Below, one piece after another: positions 11,104 through 22,027 of a DNA stretch of 30,473 bases. The translations under genes and the position numbers were made by a program. Origin of the DNA: Acanthaster planci (lineage: Eukaryota; Echinodermata; Asteroidea; Valvatida; Acanthasteridae); contig NW_019091764.1 in assembly GCF_001949145.1 (NCBI RefSeq), forward strand, positions 4,289-34,761, in the 5' to 3' direction. The first letter of the stretch is position 1, and each line of letters starts with the position of its first letter. The notes under the pieces are model-generated. The model made no database searches and was not told where the DNA came from. It was given only the letters and a program-made list of their open reading frames with translations.

Positions 11104-11125
11104 GATGACTAGGCCAATACAGTGT

Positions 11126-14100
11126 ACATGTATGTGGCCTACAAATCAGCAATTGATCTACATGTACACATATATGGATTGTGATTTCTCTTTTGTGACA
11201 AACATCGTTCACCATACATCATGGAATGAGAAACACTCTAACAGTAATAAGGAGGGCAGTGGACAATGCTCAAAGGGTTTCCACCCAAAGGAAGTCGGTA
11301 CCTAAACCACAGCACCTCTCGGCTTCCGTAGTTTAAATTTCAACAGTTCCCAGCCATCTTAGCCGGAGATGAAAGCCTATTTATCGTTAAATGTAACAAT
11401 CATTCAAAACTATAACATGGGACACTCCCCTGTATGAATAATTAACAATAATCCAAAACTCTGGTAATCTCCGTGCATCTTTGACACAGCTTCCTGTCAT
11501 GCATGACCAGTGTAATTTGCCATGCCACACAGGGTGACAAATACGAACAGAGAAGAAAAATAATCTACCCTTTGATCCTTTCACTTACAATACATATCAT
11601 TTAACTGTTGAGAACATTTATAACACAATACTCGCGTTGAAACTGCCAAAAATGGTTTGAAAATGGCCCGGTTAGGACGAGCACGTCTTTGGCGGGGCTG
11701 GCAAAAATGGCAGTTTGGCAGGCTAATAATCACGTGACCAGCATTGAAGCATTGCAACCTTATCACATCTTTTGTCGCCTACAGTAAGCCATACATTAAT
11801 AAGGAATCACTATTAATCACCATTATTTTTACGCTGATTCTGCAAAGTTACAAGGAAAATTCATGCACCAACAGTTGTCATGGAAACCCTTGCCTGTCTT
11901 CACAACATGCTCCTAATCTAATCTACGGAAGCCTACCACTGACAACCACTTTACGCCATATGCCCCTTACAGTTTGATTGCACCAAGTAGTCTTTTGCTG
12001 GTTAAATTTGAATAAAACTGGTACATTGAGGTATTACACTGAGTTATTGCACGTAAAGATTAAAAAAAATTGAATTCCCCAGACTAAAGACACTGTTGCT
12101 ATACATGTACCTTGTGATTCTGGGCAAGCTTTTGCATAGCGACCACCATCTCAAGAATGGACCGGCTCCTTTGTGCACTTCGTGTCCACTGAAAACAGTG
12201 TATTTATTGGTGCTGGGCATGTCTTCCCGGTGTGTCACTTCTTGCCCTGAATCAAGAGGTGTAGTCTTAAGTATTGAATTCAAATTACAGTAAACTCTGG
12301 CTGAGTCAGCACTCTCAAGACTCAAGAAATTATGACGACTTACGTGAATGCCGACTTGTGCTGTGAGCCATCATTTTGCTGACTTACACGTACACATGTA
12401 TTGCCTATGCACATTATGATTCCTTGCACTATTTCAATGGCTTTGATTTACCCTGGCTTATTTCTACGTCCATGGTTGATCCCAGCAAATTCGTTCTCGA
12501 TTATCATCTTCATGGGCTGCAAATTCGATAATTGTTCATGTGCCCCTAAGGGCGAAGCAAGGACGGCAATCACTTGTATATCACATCATGACTAGATAGT
12601 GCAGTACCTACAAGTATGAAAGTAGACTGCATCTTTCCCATATGAAAGGGTAGCCATAATGAATTTGTCTTGGACGCAAGTTTTTTTGCGACTTGTGTAT
12701 GAACACTCTTTTACACTCCCATTTGGTAAAATGCACTGAAAGGTGTACCTTTTTAAACATGCTTTCTTGGACAACTGAGGGTGGTGTTGCATAGGATTTT
12801 CTTTTCCAATCATGAATCCAAAATTAACTCACTGAAAATATTTCTAAGATTTAATGTTGGTTATTGCCATGTACGTAAACAACAATCAGCAAAAAAGAGA
12901 AAATTTAGTCAAGCAAAATCTACAAAAATGTAGGACTTTTTTATGTACAAAGCAGTGTAACATTGAGGCTTTTCTTGGATGACATGACACTTTTGCTCGT
13001 GAATATGGAAATAACTCGGCATAAATCCAAATAAGCAGTAAAAACCCTCTTGAATGTTAGAAAAACATGTTAAGTGTGTTTAAAAAAAAACAGTTTGCAT
13101 CGACTTAATTTTAAATTGTAAAACTTGTGAAAATAAGTTGCCTGGAAATATTTTTGTTAATTCTGTACACATTTGATGTAACAACATTTCATTATTAAGT
13201 TTTAAATGTGGATTTTGCTTCACTTGATTTCATTTTGCATGCAGAGTATTTTGGAAATTCATATTTTCAGTGAATTGTCATCTTTCAGTCTCTCTTCCTG
13301 TACATCCATCTTGGCTGGTATGACAAGTGCACATTAAAATGACAATTTTCTCAAGTTTTCAATAACACAGTAATCAGCTTCATGAGATGAAATTGCCACA
13401 GAGAACAAATTATGGCATTGCTGCAAGCAAAATAAAATCTCCAGGATGTCACAGAAAACGTGTTACCCTAATAATGGTGTCCCCATTTTTGAGGCATTCA
13501 TTGTGCACACACATTCCAAGTGCTCGACACGACTGCTACTGCATAAAGTTTTGAGCAGTATGGATGGCATGTTTTCTTTGTGATAAATTTCATTTTGAAT
13601 CTTTCAAGATTTGAAAGACCTTTTTCATGTTATGACTGCCAGTGTGACAAGCAGGCATCGGCATTAAAGACCAACCCAATACACTGCCCTGTACATGTAA
13701 TGTGTGTGCACGAGACAGCGAATACAAGGAAAAAACGGTGATTCAGTCTTTTCGGAACCGAATTAGGGTTTACTGTTTTTGAAAACCCAAATCGAATTTT
13801 ACCACTGAGCACAGTAGAGTTTTAAGATGAAATTGTAATGGGTCTTTCTTTAAGGTTTGGGAGTGTTCTGTAACATTTTGACACTTTGTAGTCAAAGGAT
13901 ATGGAGTCCTTCAGAATTGTTATTCATACATGTATTTTAAGTTGTAGCTCTTCTTAGTCAGATATAGTTCACAGAACTTAATAGTTATTGAGCACAATAC
14001 CTTTAAGAAAATCTTTTTACAGGTATAAACAAGGACACACCATTTCTATAGGTAAGGGTAAAAATTGCATTACTGTAATCACTTTTGCACCAGTTCCCCC

Positions 14101-14640
14101 AAACAGATAGCTCAGAGTTCAACACAGTCCCTTACTCCTGTTAGAGAAATTCAATGTACTTATTGATATTCTAAGAACATTCAACTGAACATACATGTAC
14201 CAAACATGAATATTCCAATTCGTAGACTAGTTGTAAGTTTTAAAAGTACAATTTGAGAAGAGCTGTCTTCTCAGCTACCTATTTGTGGGAAAAACAAAAC
14301 GATTTAACTTTGCCACAAGTATGTTTGTGCAGTATGTTTTTCTTAAACATGCCAAAAGTGTTAAATGGTCCGAAGCATTTTATGAAAATTAAAGAGCTAT
14401 ATGTTACCCTTACTGATAGAAATTGTGTGTCCTTGTTGAATAACATTCAACATACCCATTACTCAAATCCTTTTTGTAAGAGTGGTCAATACATTTTTCA
14501 TGAACTTTAAACTCCATACAGATTCCTCTACGTAAATACATTAGTGATGTCTGTCCATATATCAATAAAAATGGGGAGGGAAAGAGCACAAAATTTGGTG
14601 AAAACATCTGAAATATCGGCCCCAAATCGGGAAGGGCATA
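11126..14640. other. No gene recognised; minor inverted repeat only
   Basis: No domain, tRNA or transposon end is supportable here. AACTGCCA at 11640 and TGGCAGTT at 11708 form an 8-bp inverted repeat that may be chance. Several ACATGTA palindromes are present (11125, 11160, 12105, 13693, 14192). Confidence 0.4.
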
Positions 14641-14645
14641 AAAAG

Positions 14646-14686
14646 AGGGCGGAGTGGTAGGGGATTTCTATCCACCACTCCGCCCT
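14646..14686. repeat. Perfect 13-bp inverted repeat beside a tRNA-like unit
   Basis: AGGGCGGAGTGGT at 14646-14658 is exactly complementary to ACCACTCCGCCCT at 14674-14686, with a 15-nt loop. The GGAGT core also resembles the A-box region of the adjoining tRNA-like sequence (GCGGAGTAGTCAAG), so the hairpin may have arisen from a partial inverted copy of it. Confidence 0.75.
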
Positions 14687-14755
14687 TGCTGGGATTCGAT
14701 CCTGGGTCCTCTGCTTCCCGGGCGGTGCTCTTGACTACTCCGCTATTTGGGTCCC
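14687..14755 (-). repeat. tRNA-like unit (pol III A and B boxes), probably SINE head or tRNA pseudogene
   Basis: Read on the minus strand: TAGCGGAGTAGTCAAGAGC (A-box-like), then GCCCGGGAAGCAG, then CAGGATCGAATCCCAG (B box). Spacing is that of a tRNA body. I could not fold a clean acceptor stem, so it is not called as a functional tRNA gene. Confidence 0.5.
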
Positions 14756-14805
14756 CAATGTGTTTAAGGCTTTTCTCTTACTTAAACTTTGGTTTTTTTC
14801 AGTAC

Positions 14806-15310
14806 ATTGGAATTTAAAAAGGTGTCTCTTCCAGGATTCGAACTCGGCATCGCTTACTTTGGAGCACAACACTTTTTCACTGAGCCACAAACCTCTCTGA
14901 AGGACACTACCTTTTTTAAAAACTTAAGCTTTAGATTTACATTTACAACTGCAAATTGAAATTTAAAAAAGTCTCTCCAGGATTCGAACCCAGCACCCCA
15001 CTTTTTCGAGCACGTCACGTCCGCACTGAGCCACAAACACTTCTCTAAACAGACAGATCTCTTTTTATACTTAACCCTTAAAATTGAATTTCTCAATTGG
15101 ATGTGACAAAGAGGACTCTCCTGGATTATCCAGCATTCTACACTGCGCTTTCGCACTGGGCCACAAACATCTCAGATAGAATTCTATTTTTAATATATGA
15201 TTTGAATTTAAAAAATGGAACTTAATAAAGGTGTCTTCCCGGGATTCAAATCGATCATCTCTCATCCAGGAATAAAACTAGCCTTTCCGTATTGCGCCAT
15301 TAACAACTCT
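14806..15310 (-). repeat. Array of four diverged tRNA-like units, period ~140 bp
   Basis: Four times on the minus strand an A-box-like sequence is followed at tRNA-like distance by a B-box-like sequence. A boxes (antisense, CACTGAGCCACAAA or variants) are at 14878, 15024, 15154 and 15291. B boxes (GTTCGAATCC or variants, antisense GGATTCGAAC) are at 14834, 14980, 15123 and 15242. Spacer sequence including AATTTAAAAA also repeats. Units 1 and 2 are closest to consensus; units 3 and 4 have lost parts of the B box. It resembles a decayed tandem tRNA cluster or a tandemly amplified tRNA-derived SINE head. Confidence 0.65.
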
Positions 15311-17689
15311 GGAAAATGCCAATTACATGTAATTATATTCCAACAAATGTTTGTCTTGGATTGCTAAAGAGAGGTTGAGAATATAAATGTTCTACATTAT
15401 ATTAACGGAATATGGGGAGATTGAGCTAAATTTCCAAAGTTTCCCTTGCACAACAAAATGGCAAAAACGCACGAATGATAATTTTTCCTGTTTACAGTTT
15501 ATTGCGCTACATTCACGTATATTACTCTTTCCGGCCAAAAGAATAAATAACTTGTGCGTAGTATATAGGGCCTACATAAAGAATGGCAAAGATATTGAGA
15601 GACATAAACAATACTTTAGAAAATACAATCCTACAAAAATCATAGGCTTTTCTGTTAGAGAATTACATGTAAGTCTCTCTTGCACTCTACTCTGACAGAG
15701 CTGGTTATTGGGGACCCTCTAAACAGCCGGATGGGGGAGGATTGCTCTCCCACTTTAAAAAACTCGGCTGCAACGCACTCAATTTTCTCCAAACTTGGCA
15801 TACATGTATAGACACACCCTTTATCATTACAACTGACAATTAATGAATCAGCGTCAATCAAATTTGAAGTCAATCAAAAAGATACATGTAGTTTTTCTAC
15901 GGTCATTGGACTTAAATGGGAAGAGAACACGCGTGCCAACCCGCATGCATTGAGCACCACTGTGGAAACTATACATTTTGGCTGACTTTGGCGGGGAAAA
16001 AATGGTGCTGTGCAAGAGGTTCAATGTTCACAAAATTTGTGTTCAAAATGACCACAAGGAGAAAAATCTATAAACACTCCCAAAGGCTCAGTTCCTGAAA
16101 ATTACAGAAATTTACAGCGGAGATATTGGGAAAAATACCGAGAAGGCCGATAAGGTTAAATGACATCTGAAAACTTTAATGATTCGTCTCGCATTATGGG
16201 CAAGACAGAGAAATGTCTGGAAAAAAAGCAAATTTACAAAAATCCATGCAATGTACATGTACTACACGTTAATCAAGCTCTGAGCTGCAGGAAAAGATGG
16301 AGCAAATAAAATTAGTGTTGATAAGTTAATGCAGACACATCGATTTATTCTTTAAGATACTTTTAAAATTTCCTTTAAAATTCTACATTGAATGTCAGAT
16401 ACAAACGATAACACTGAACCAGACAATTTCGACGACATGCTCAAATTTTGCTGAAATATAGTGGTCAGTGTGATTACAGTATTATCATGACTAGAAAACG
16501 TTTTTATGTTTGACATTAAAAAGTCCAAGCGATGAATTTTTCATGGACGTAAATTACTTTCTATGCAACTTCATGCTCTTCTGAGTATGAGAACTAAACA
16601 CGGCTCCGGCATTTTCACGAAAAGGTAAATTTCTGGCCGAGGAGTAAAACCTAGGTTTTGAGAAAATGGCATCTGGTCTCTTTTTTAAACGTTTATTTCC
16701 ACCCAGTGCTTAGCATTTCTTTGACATACCCCACACTGCAGCATAAAAGGAGGTCTTCAATGACACAAACTACAAATTAATGTTTTAAGAAGTCAATTAA
16801 AATTGTTTATTTTTAAACAAACACGTTCGTTTAAGTTTGTGAAAACGCTAACATTAGTATAACTTTTGTCTTTTAGTGAAAACGCATGCTTGCTACAGCA
16901 CGTGCCAGGTGCCAAATTTTTCATTGAATACATTTCTGGAGTCAAATATGCCTCTTCGTGAATTACAGCAAAACGAGTTTACCCGTGGTTTTACCCTTTA
17001 TTGCTAACGCTATAGCATGTAAGACAAATTCGCCTCTTTGTGAAAACGCAAATTGCTGTATATTTGAATTTTGCACCAGGAAGATCATCGTTATCATTGG
17101 TTGGTTTCAGTAGAGTTGGTGAAAAAAATTACACCAAGAAATAAAAATTGCTTAGCTTAGTTGATTTTTGCTCCCCCCCAAAAAAATAAACCCCCAGAAA
17201 TTTGAAAAGAAAAATGATTTGGGGCAATGTACTTGCACATAGATCCCTTGGTGGCCGAGCACATTGAAAACTGCACCCTTCTTTGCATTTTCAAATGACA
17301 GAGAGATGGTTTGCGGGTACATGTACATGTGTACCATGTGAAATCGATCATTTCTGAGACGGGTGGTTTTGAGCTGAAATATTTCAAAATGGTTCACATT
17401 GCCCTGAACAACGGATGGTACTATTGTCGTGAGGTGCGTCAGGAAGACACTATTCATCATTGGTCTTTTGTTCAAACTATGATCCAAAATTTGGCTCATT
17501 TCTGAAAAATGTTTTGTCCGATGGATTTTCGCTATTAAAGTAAAAGTTTCTACTTAAACAAATGAAAGGGAAATTCAAGCAAGCAAAGTTCCAGCAATTC
17601 AGTCGTGGTGTTTTGTTACTTTCCTGTGCTAACTTCTCATTATCTTCTTTGTTGTTTTTGATTATATACTGTACATGTATGTGCCTCAT
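15311..17689. other. No gene recognised
   Basis: I find only short open frames without motifs. A loosely repeated word TGAAAACGC occurs at about 16841, 16877 and 17041 with related sequence around it (CCTCTTYGTGAA), which may be remains of a short tandem repeat. Confidence 0.4.
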
Positions 17690-17880
17690 ATTTTTGTATT
17701 TTGTTTTTAGTGTTGTGTATTATTGGACTTTGGCGACTAATTTATAACTAATATTAATGAGTTCTTAATGATTGTTATTGCTGGGCACCTGTGGAAAACA
17801 GTACTTTGACACTGATAGGTCTCCCCAGGGTAAAGAAAAAATAAATAAATGAAATAAACAAAATAAATAAATAAAATAAA
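17690..17880 (+). mobile_element. Probable 3' tail of a 5'-truncated LINE
   Basis: The stretch TGGGCACCTGTGGAAAAC...GGTCTCCCCAGGGTAAAG runs directly into an A-rich TAAA/TAAATAAA tail (17836-17880). Unique sequence ending in short A-rich tandem units is the usual 3' end of CR1/L2/jockey-type LINEs. No coding part of the element is visible upstream, so it would be a very short copy. Confidence 0.4.
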
Positions 17881-17900
17881 ATTAATCAATCAATCAAGTA
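17836..17900. repeat. AT-rich microsatellite (AAAT/AATC units)
   Basis: Irregular runs of AAAT and AAATA units followed by (AATC) repeats. Likely seeded by the A-rich tail described for the overlapping LINE end. Confidence 0.8.
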
Positions 17901-18989
17901 ATTGTGCGCAAGTCATGTAACATTACACTTGTGTACCCCGAATGACATCACAGTTTGGAAAATAAATATGCAAATACTCAATAGCATACAAGCAAACAAA
18001 AATCAAAACCCTTTTTTGAAAACAAGAGCAAACAAAAGTTGAACACAAGGTAATCAAAAGACAAAGTTATATTTTCAGGGGTGTATTTCAAAATTAGCAC
18101 TGTATAGACCCTTCTAAACAATACAACTCAATATGGCACTAATGTTTAGATTTCTGATCTTTACAATATAATGGACTTCTGAGAAGCTTGGTTGGTTTAC
18201 AGGAAATTTTAAATTTTAAGGAAACTGCTGTCAATTACATGAAGTCTCCTGGTGCTTATTGAGAAGCTCTTGGTGACAAGTTTTCTGGTTTCAGGGAACC
18301 CATCACTGTTGTCTCCTCATTATGGTGATTATTTGTCTTCATGAAGAAAAATGGAATACAAGAAAAAAATACTTTAAGTCATTCAAATGCAATTTGAATG
18401 TGGACTTTAATGAAAAGCTGCATGTGGATTGAAATAAGTGTATTTTAGGGTTGTTCAGTAATCAGGTAATCAGATCAAATAAAAAACTAACCAATTTTTG
18501 GGGTGACAACAAATGTCCGTAACTGTGGGTGTTATGTTTTCGCATTTGAAAACTTGAAATCTAAATAAAAGGAGTTTGAAAGTTTGCACATGAATAATGA
18601 GAATTTCTGTCTACTCACTGGAGCTTGAAGCATACTGGTTTGGTTTTGAATTGCCCGGAGAACCAGCTTAAGGGTGATAATATGCTGAACCTGTGTGGGG
18701 AAAAAAGGAACATGTACATGTACAGTATGATGTGATTTGTCATGTTGACTACTGGAACAAGTGGTTGATCCGTTGTTTTAGGATGCATGATGATTGAATT
18801 GGATTTCAATGAGACTACAAGTGGTAGTTCTCATTATACTAGGGTGAGTAAAGTTGAAAATGGCTGCTGTCAGGAAAGGAACCAATCAGCATCGATGTCA
18901 CGTGATCGAATGTAGGATCGTACAGCAATGTATTGTATGTACATGTAGTTGGATGCTTTTGTCAAGATGTAATTTTTTTAAATCTAAAA
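17901..18989. other. No gene recognised
   Basis: No supportable domain, RNA gene or repeat. One clear ACATGTACATGTAC palindrome lies at 18711-18724. Confidence 0.4.
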
Positions 18990-19123
18990 ATAGTTCGCGG
19001 TACCCGCTGCTTCACCTGACTCGGACCCGCCAGCCGACGCCGGCAAGCTCAGTAGTCGAGTGGTTAAGACNNNNNNNNNNNNNNNNNNNNNNNNNNNNNN
19101 NNNNNNNCCTGTTATATAAATAT
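18990..19123 (+). mobile_element. Second copy of the 8.8-kb SINE-like family, interrupted by the assembly gap
   Basis: The left part repeats the start of the element at 8787-9018 (GTTCGCGGTACCCGCTGCTTC, ACTCGGAC, GCCGGCAAGCT, then the A box GTCGAGTGGTTAAGAC). The run of N (19071-19107) follows at once. After it comes CCTGTTATATAAATA, matching the 3' end of copy 1. The B box and most of the body are therefore missing from the assembly. TAGTTGGATGCT occurs both at about 18947 and 19124, but the left copy is some 40 bp from the element start, so I do not call it a target-site duplication. Confidence 0.75.
19071..19107. other. Assembly gap (37 N)
   Basis: A run of N inside the SINE-like copy. 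Copy 1 has about 136 bases between the matching flanks, so the true missing length is probably larger than 37 unless this copy is deleted. Confidence 0.95.
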
Positions 19124-19621
19124 ATAGTTGGATGCTGAAGGCCATTCTACTGCATGTACATGTACTTTCAAAAGTCGCATGAAAGTGTCTCTCTGTGTAA
19201 GTACTACCTCATCTGATGGGGCCAAGATATTGGAGACACCTCCATATTTTGCGACCCACATCTACAGATGCAAAATTGACCAGGGTGGACAATTCTTAGG
19301 ATGTACATACTTTATGAGGGTTTTTACAACATTCTTCTAAGCATCGGTATGCATCTGAATTATTTTTAAGAAGTCCTGTCCAACATTTGACTATCAGCTG
19401 CTTTGTTAAAGCATTACATTCTGGGATAGGCCTACTTCCCGAAGTAACCATGGTAACCATCTTGGTAGGTTGGTCATTCGGACCAGACTTGAGTAAGCAA
19501 TAGAAATCATGTTACTCGGTACTGTCAAATGGAACACAGCTGTGCTTGTACGGGTTAACACAAAGACAGTAACTGAACACACTACTTTCAGACTACGGTA
19601 CTAAAGGAAAAGTAGGTACAT

Positions 19622-19727
19622 GTAGGCCTGGTCATGATGTAGGCCTGGTCATGATGTAGGCCTGGTCATGATGTAGGCCTGGTCATGATGTAGGCCTGGT
19701 CATGATATAGGCCTGGTCATGATATAG
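19622..19727. repeat. 17-bp minisatellite, six copies
   Basis: The unit GTAGGCCTGGTCATGAT repeats six times head to tail (19622-19723) with only a G-to-A change at the start of the last full unit and a partial seventh start. The near-perfect copies indicate recent expansion or ongoing homogenisation. Confidence 0.95.
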
Positions 19728-19923
19728 TCACTGTCCACTATAATAATATATTGTTAAAGACACTGCACATCATGTAAATGTAAGGTGAGAGTTGGGTGCC
19801 ATAGGTAGATTATGGCTCAACATTTGCGACAGCAGCTGGCTTACTGAGTTACTTCATGATTTGCCAATAAAACTGTTACTTATTCATTCATTTATTCATT
19901 CTTTCTTTATTTCCACTTAATTA

Positions 19924-20097
19924 CAGAGGAACCTTGTTAATAAGAGGTCCTTTGGATTGGCAAATTACCTTGTTATAGCAGGAACTTGTATTATCAGGAA
20001 TGAAAACAATGAAAAAACAAAGGATTGGGATCTAAAATTTTCCTTGTTATAAGCAGAATCTTGTCTTAACAGTGCTCTTATTAACGAGGTTCGACTA
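19924..20097. mobile_element. Pogo/Tigger-like MITE with TA target duplication
   Basis: Left end CAGAGGAACCTTGTTAATAA and the reverse complement of the right end (TAGTCGAACCTCGTTAATAA) match over about 25 bp with few differences. TA dinucleotides lie directly outside both ends (19922-19923 and 20098-20099). CAGT.GAACCTCGTTA-type ends with TA duplications are typical of pogo-group Tc1/mariner elements. The 174-bp body has no coding capacity but carries a further internal repeat (CCTTGTTATA...GCAGRA twice). It would have been moved in trans by a full-length relative. Confidence 0.75.
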
Positions 20098-20115
20098 TAT
20101 ATGCAGTAAAGATTA

Positions 20116-20189
20116 GCTCCACTGAAGTGGAGCGTTTAGTATTCCTCTTTTTTATGATTTTGGATGGGATCGTCATACTAACGCTCCAC
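20116..20189. repeat. Foldback structure next to the MITE
   Basis: GTGGAGCGTTTAGTAT (20127-20142) pairs with ATACTAACGCTCCAC (20175-20189) except for one extra T. The first arm also sits in a perfect palindrome GCTCCACTGAAGTGGAGC (20116-20133). This could be the end or the whole of a tiny palindromic element. Confidence 0.7.
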
Positions 20190-20714
20190 GCCTGTACATA
20201 TAGTTAGGTGAAAATGGTTCTCAAAAATTCCAAAGACTCACCAAAAATACCTCTATCACCACCTACTGGCTTCCGTAAATGCCAACATCAAACTGTTGGG
20301 CTTCAATGATATTTCTGACTTCAAATCTGTCAAAATCTGACTGTTTTTGCTCGACACATGCACAGCACTTAAAGTTTTCACCGCCTCCTCCTATTCAAAT
20401 ACGAGCGTGTAGAGTTTCTGGCCAATAACTCTATGGGCAAACATGGTCCTCTAAGCAAACCACAGGAGAGGCCCATATGTAGGTATGTGACAAAACATTT
20501 AAACTTCCCCAAATTTAACAGAAATGGTTACCATTTTAAAGAGCTCAGAAAGAGCTTTAACATGATGTATAGATATCTTTCTAGCTGAAAAATTAAGAGC
20601 ATCCCATTCATTATAAACCTGGGAATTGGTGGTAAAATTTCGTCCTCCAAAAACAAAGAAAAACAAAAGAAAATTTGTGACTGGTATTTTGGAGTTTTCA
20701 TGACACTAACTACT
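20190..20714. other. No gene recognised
   Basis: Nothing supportable was seen on either strand. Confidence 0.4.
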
Positions 20715-21080
20715 TTGCTGCACTATAACTTCATTATTACCAGTCATAATCTCATCAAAATTTCACAAGATGTTGCATTGGGTATTCATTTTTATTATAT
20801 GATAATTGATGTTTAATTACAATCAGTAAACACAATGATTAATTTGTCAGTTAGTGCAGTGACTATAAATGGTTTACGCACATCTATGTACTGCATGCTT
20901 TATGGCGCATTAGAACTTTCTTATTACAAGTCAGAATGTCATCAAAATTTCACATAAGACACTGCAATGAATGTTTACTCATTACAATTATGATAGATGT
21001 TCAATTTTGATTAATTTGTCAATTAGCAGGGTGACCATTTATGTTTTGCACACATCCATGTAATGCCCTTATGTTTTACC
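20715..21080. repeat. Two-copy tandem duplication, period ~187 bp
   Basis: Words such as CATCAAAATTTCAC (20753 and 20940), GATTAATTTGTCA and GCACATCTATGTA / GCACACATCCATGTA recur in the same order with a 187-bp offset. The second copy is slightly shorter. Divergence by eye is about a quarter of positions, so the duplication is old. It lies just downstream of the stop codon of the transposase-like gene and could be part of that element's 3' end. Confidence 0.7.
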
Positions 21081-21099
21081 TGTACTTGGTATGGAGGTT

Positions 21100-21450
21100 T
21101 TAGTGTAGTATCACATCCTCAGTGATAAGGTCAGCGGCAAGGGCGTATTTTGTGATGTCGTATTCCACTGCATCATCGTAGGTATCGCTTGCAGCATCAT
21201 TCCAGTATGAAATAACGTATGTCCCTCCTAGCTTCTTCTGGAGCTTTTCAATTTGGCATTGATATACAGTTTTTGCTTCCACTGTCTTCATCATACCAAA
21301 TATGCAAGATCCTGCGGCCAACAAATTCCCCTGTTAGAATATCTTGAACATTTTGCTGGACACTTGCATCCAACTCAGGAAAGTCATATACCAAGTCTAG
21401 AATTGGGGTCTTTAGCTTTCGTTCAATCTTTTTCCCTTCATTTCTAGCTT
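21100..21450 (-). pseudogene. Transposase-like gene: C-terminal SH3/Tudor-like segment
   Basis: One frame reads KIERKLKTPILDLVYDFPEL and VGRRILHIWYDED. After a one-base shift near 21285 the next frame reads VYQCQIEKLQKKLGGTYVIS, YWNDAASDTYDDAVEYDITK and YALAADLI, ending at TAA. The pattern GR.I.H.WYDE ... V.Y...IEKL ... Y.VSYW.D..TYDDA...D resembles a small barrel domain of the SH3/Tudor kind, but I cannot place it in a named family. Confidence 0.6.
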
Positions 21451-21599
21451 AACAGCTATCCGTTTAGATATTTCGACCCTGATTTCTGTACCTCTTTTTC
21501 ATGTGTTTTCTTTTTGTTTCCTTCCCAAGGTCACAGCCAGCTTAATCAATTTGGTTTTTTTTCTTTTCTTCCAGGTTGTCAAGATACACTGTTGTTCTT

Positions 21600-21871
21600 C
21601 TAGGCTCTAATTTTGGATGACAAATACATGTAGCTCATTGTTGCACTTGGTGCGTGATCCTTAGCAGCACCAAACATGCGTATTACTTCCTCTGCATCAA
21701 TGTTATGGAGAGATGCTGACGCTGTTTCTTTCCTAAGTTGCTCAGTGATTGTGATGAAGTGCTTTTTGTATTGTCTTTCAAGCACGCTACCAATGTTCTC
21801 CAAACAACTTTTCATCATATCAACAAATAGCTCTGCGTTAACGGGACATTGCTGAAGCTTTTCAGCTGATC
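21600..21871 (-). pseudogene. Transposase-like gene: region downstream of the Penelope insertion
   Basis: Directly after the 12-bp target duplicate the frame reads YDDQLKSFSNVP. After a small shift it reads NAELFVDMMKSCLENIGSVL, ERQYKKHFITITEQLRKETA, HNIDAEEVIRMFGAAKDHAP and MSYMYLSSKIRA, then TAG. The insert YM in MSYMYLSS is encoded by a TACATGTA run, suggesting a small insertion. Further downstream, in another frame, TTVYLDNLEEKKK continues the same protein. Confidence 0.65.
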
Positions 21872-21883
21872 ATCATATTCAAG

Positions 21884-22010
21884 TATAATAGAAAGTAGGT
21901 TTGCAGTAGCACCATGGACGTATCTCTTTTGTGAGTATTTGAGGTTCTGAAAAGAACCAGTGGTACTCGACGTTTCGTGCATGATGCTCTGCTCGTCATC
22001 AGGAGAATGC
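21884..22010 (-). repeat. Downstream terminal repeat of the Penelope-like element
   Basis: From GTATAATAGAAAGTAGG to the hammerhead-like core this segment is the reverse complement of 24430-24573 with few differences. Penelope-like elements commonly carry such pseudo-LTRs in direct or inverted orientation, linked to their unusual replication. Confidence 0.85.
21961..22007 (-). ncRNA. Hammerhead-ribozyme-like core in terminal repeat
   Basis: On the minus strand: TTCTC, CTGATGA (antisense of 21996-22002), a stem-forming GAGCA.../TGCACG segment, then CGAAACGTC (21969-21977) followed by GAGTACC. CUGAUGA ... GAAAC GUC is the conserved hammerhead core. GAG after GUC can pair with CTC before CTGATGA as a short stem I, and ACGU forms a minimal stem III of the kind that could work as a dimer. 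Hammerheads in Penelope-like terminal repeats are known from the literature. In this copy one base of stem II (TGCACG in place of TGCTCG) is damaged, and an extra C follows CTGATGA. Confidence 0.5.
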
Positions 22011-22027
22011 CGTTTTTAAAAATTTTT

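Larger units (their letters stand above)
9479..11125 (-). mobile_element. 5'-truncated CR1/L2-like non-LTR retrotransposon
   Basis: Read on the minus strand, the element begins inside the endonuclease just before the GDFN motif near 11100, passes through the endonuclease-RT linker, and ends about 30 residues after RT motif C near 9479 (last recognisable words FSLNPAKC). The 5' half of ORF2 and all of ORF1 are absent, as is the 3' end. Frame changes and stops (near 10485, a single TAA at 10219-10222, and near 9668) show it is dead. The truncated form is typical of LINE integration. Clade assignment is by residue pattern only. Confidence 0.85.

Noticed and set aside
17152-17499. 115-codon minus-strand open frame
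   Set aside because: Low-complexity residues, no motif, and overlapping frames on both strands are also open.
18947-19135. TAGTTGGATGCT as target duplication of the second SINE-like copy
   Set aside because: The left copy is about 40 bp away from the element's start.
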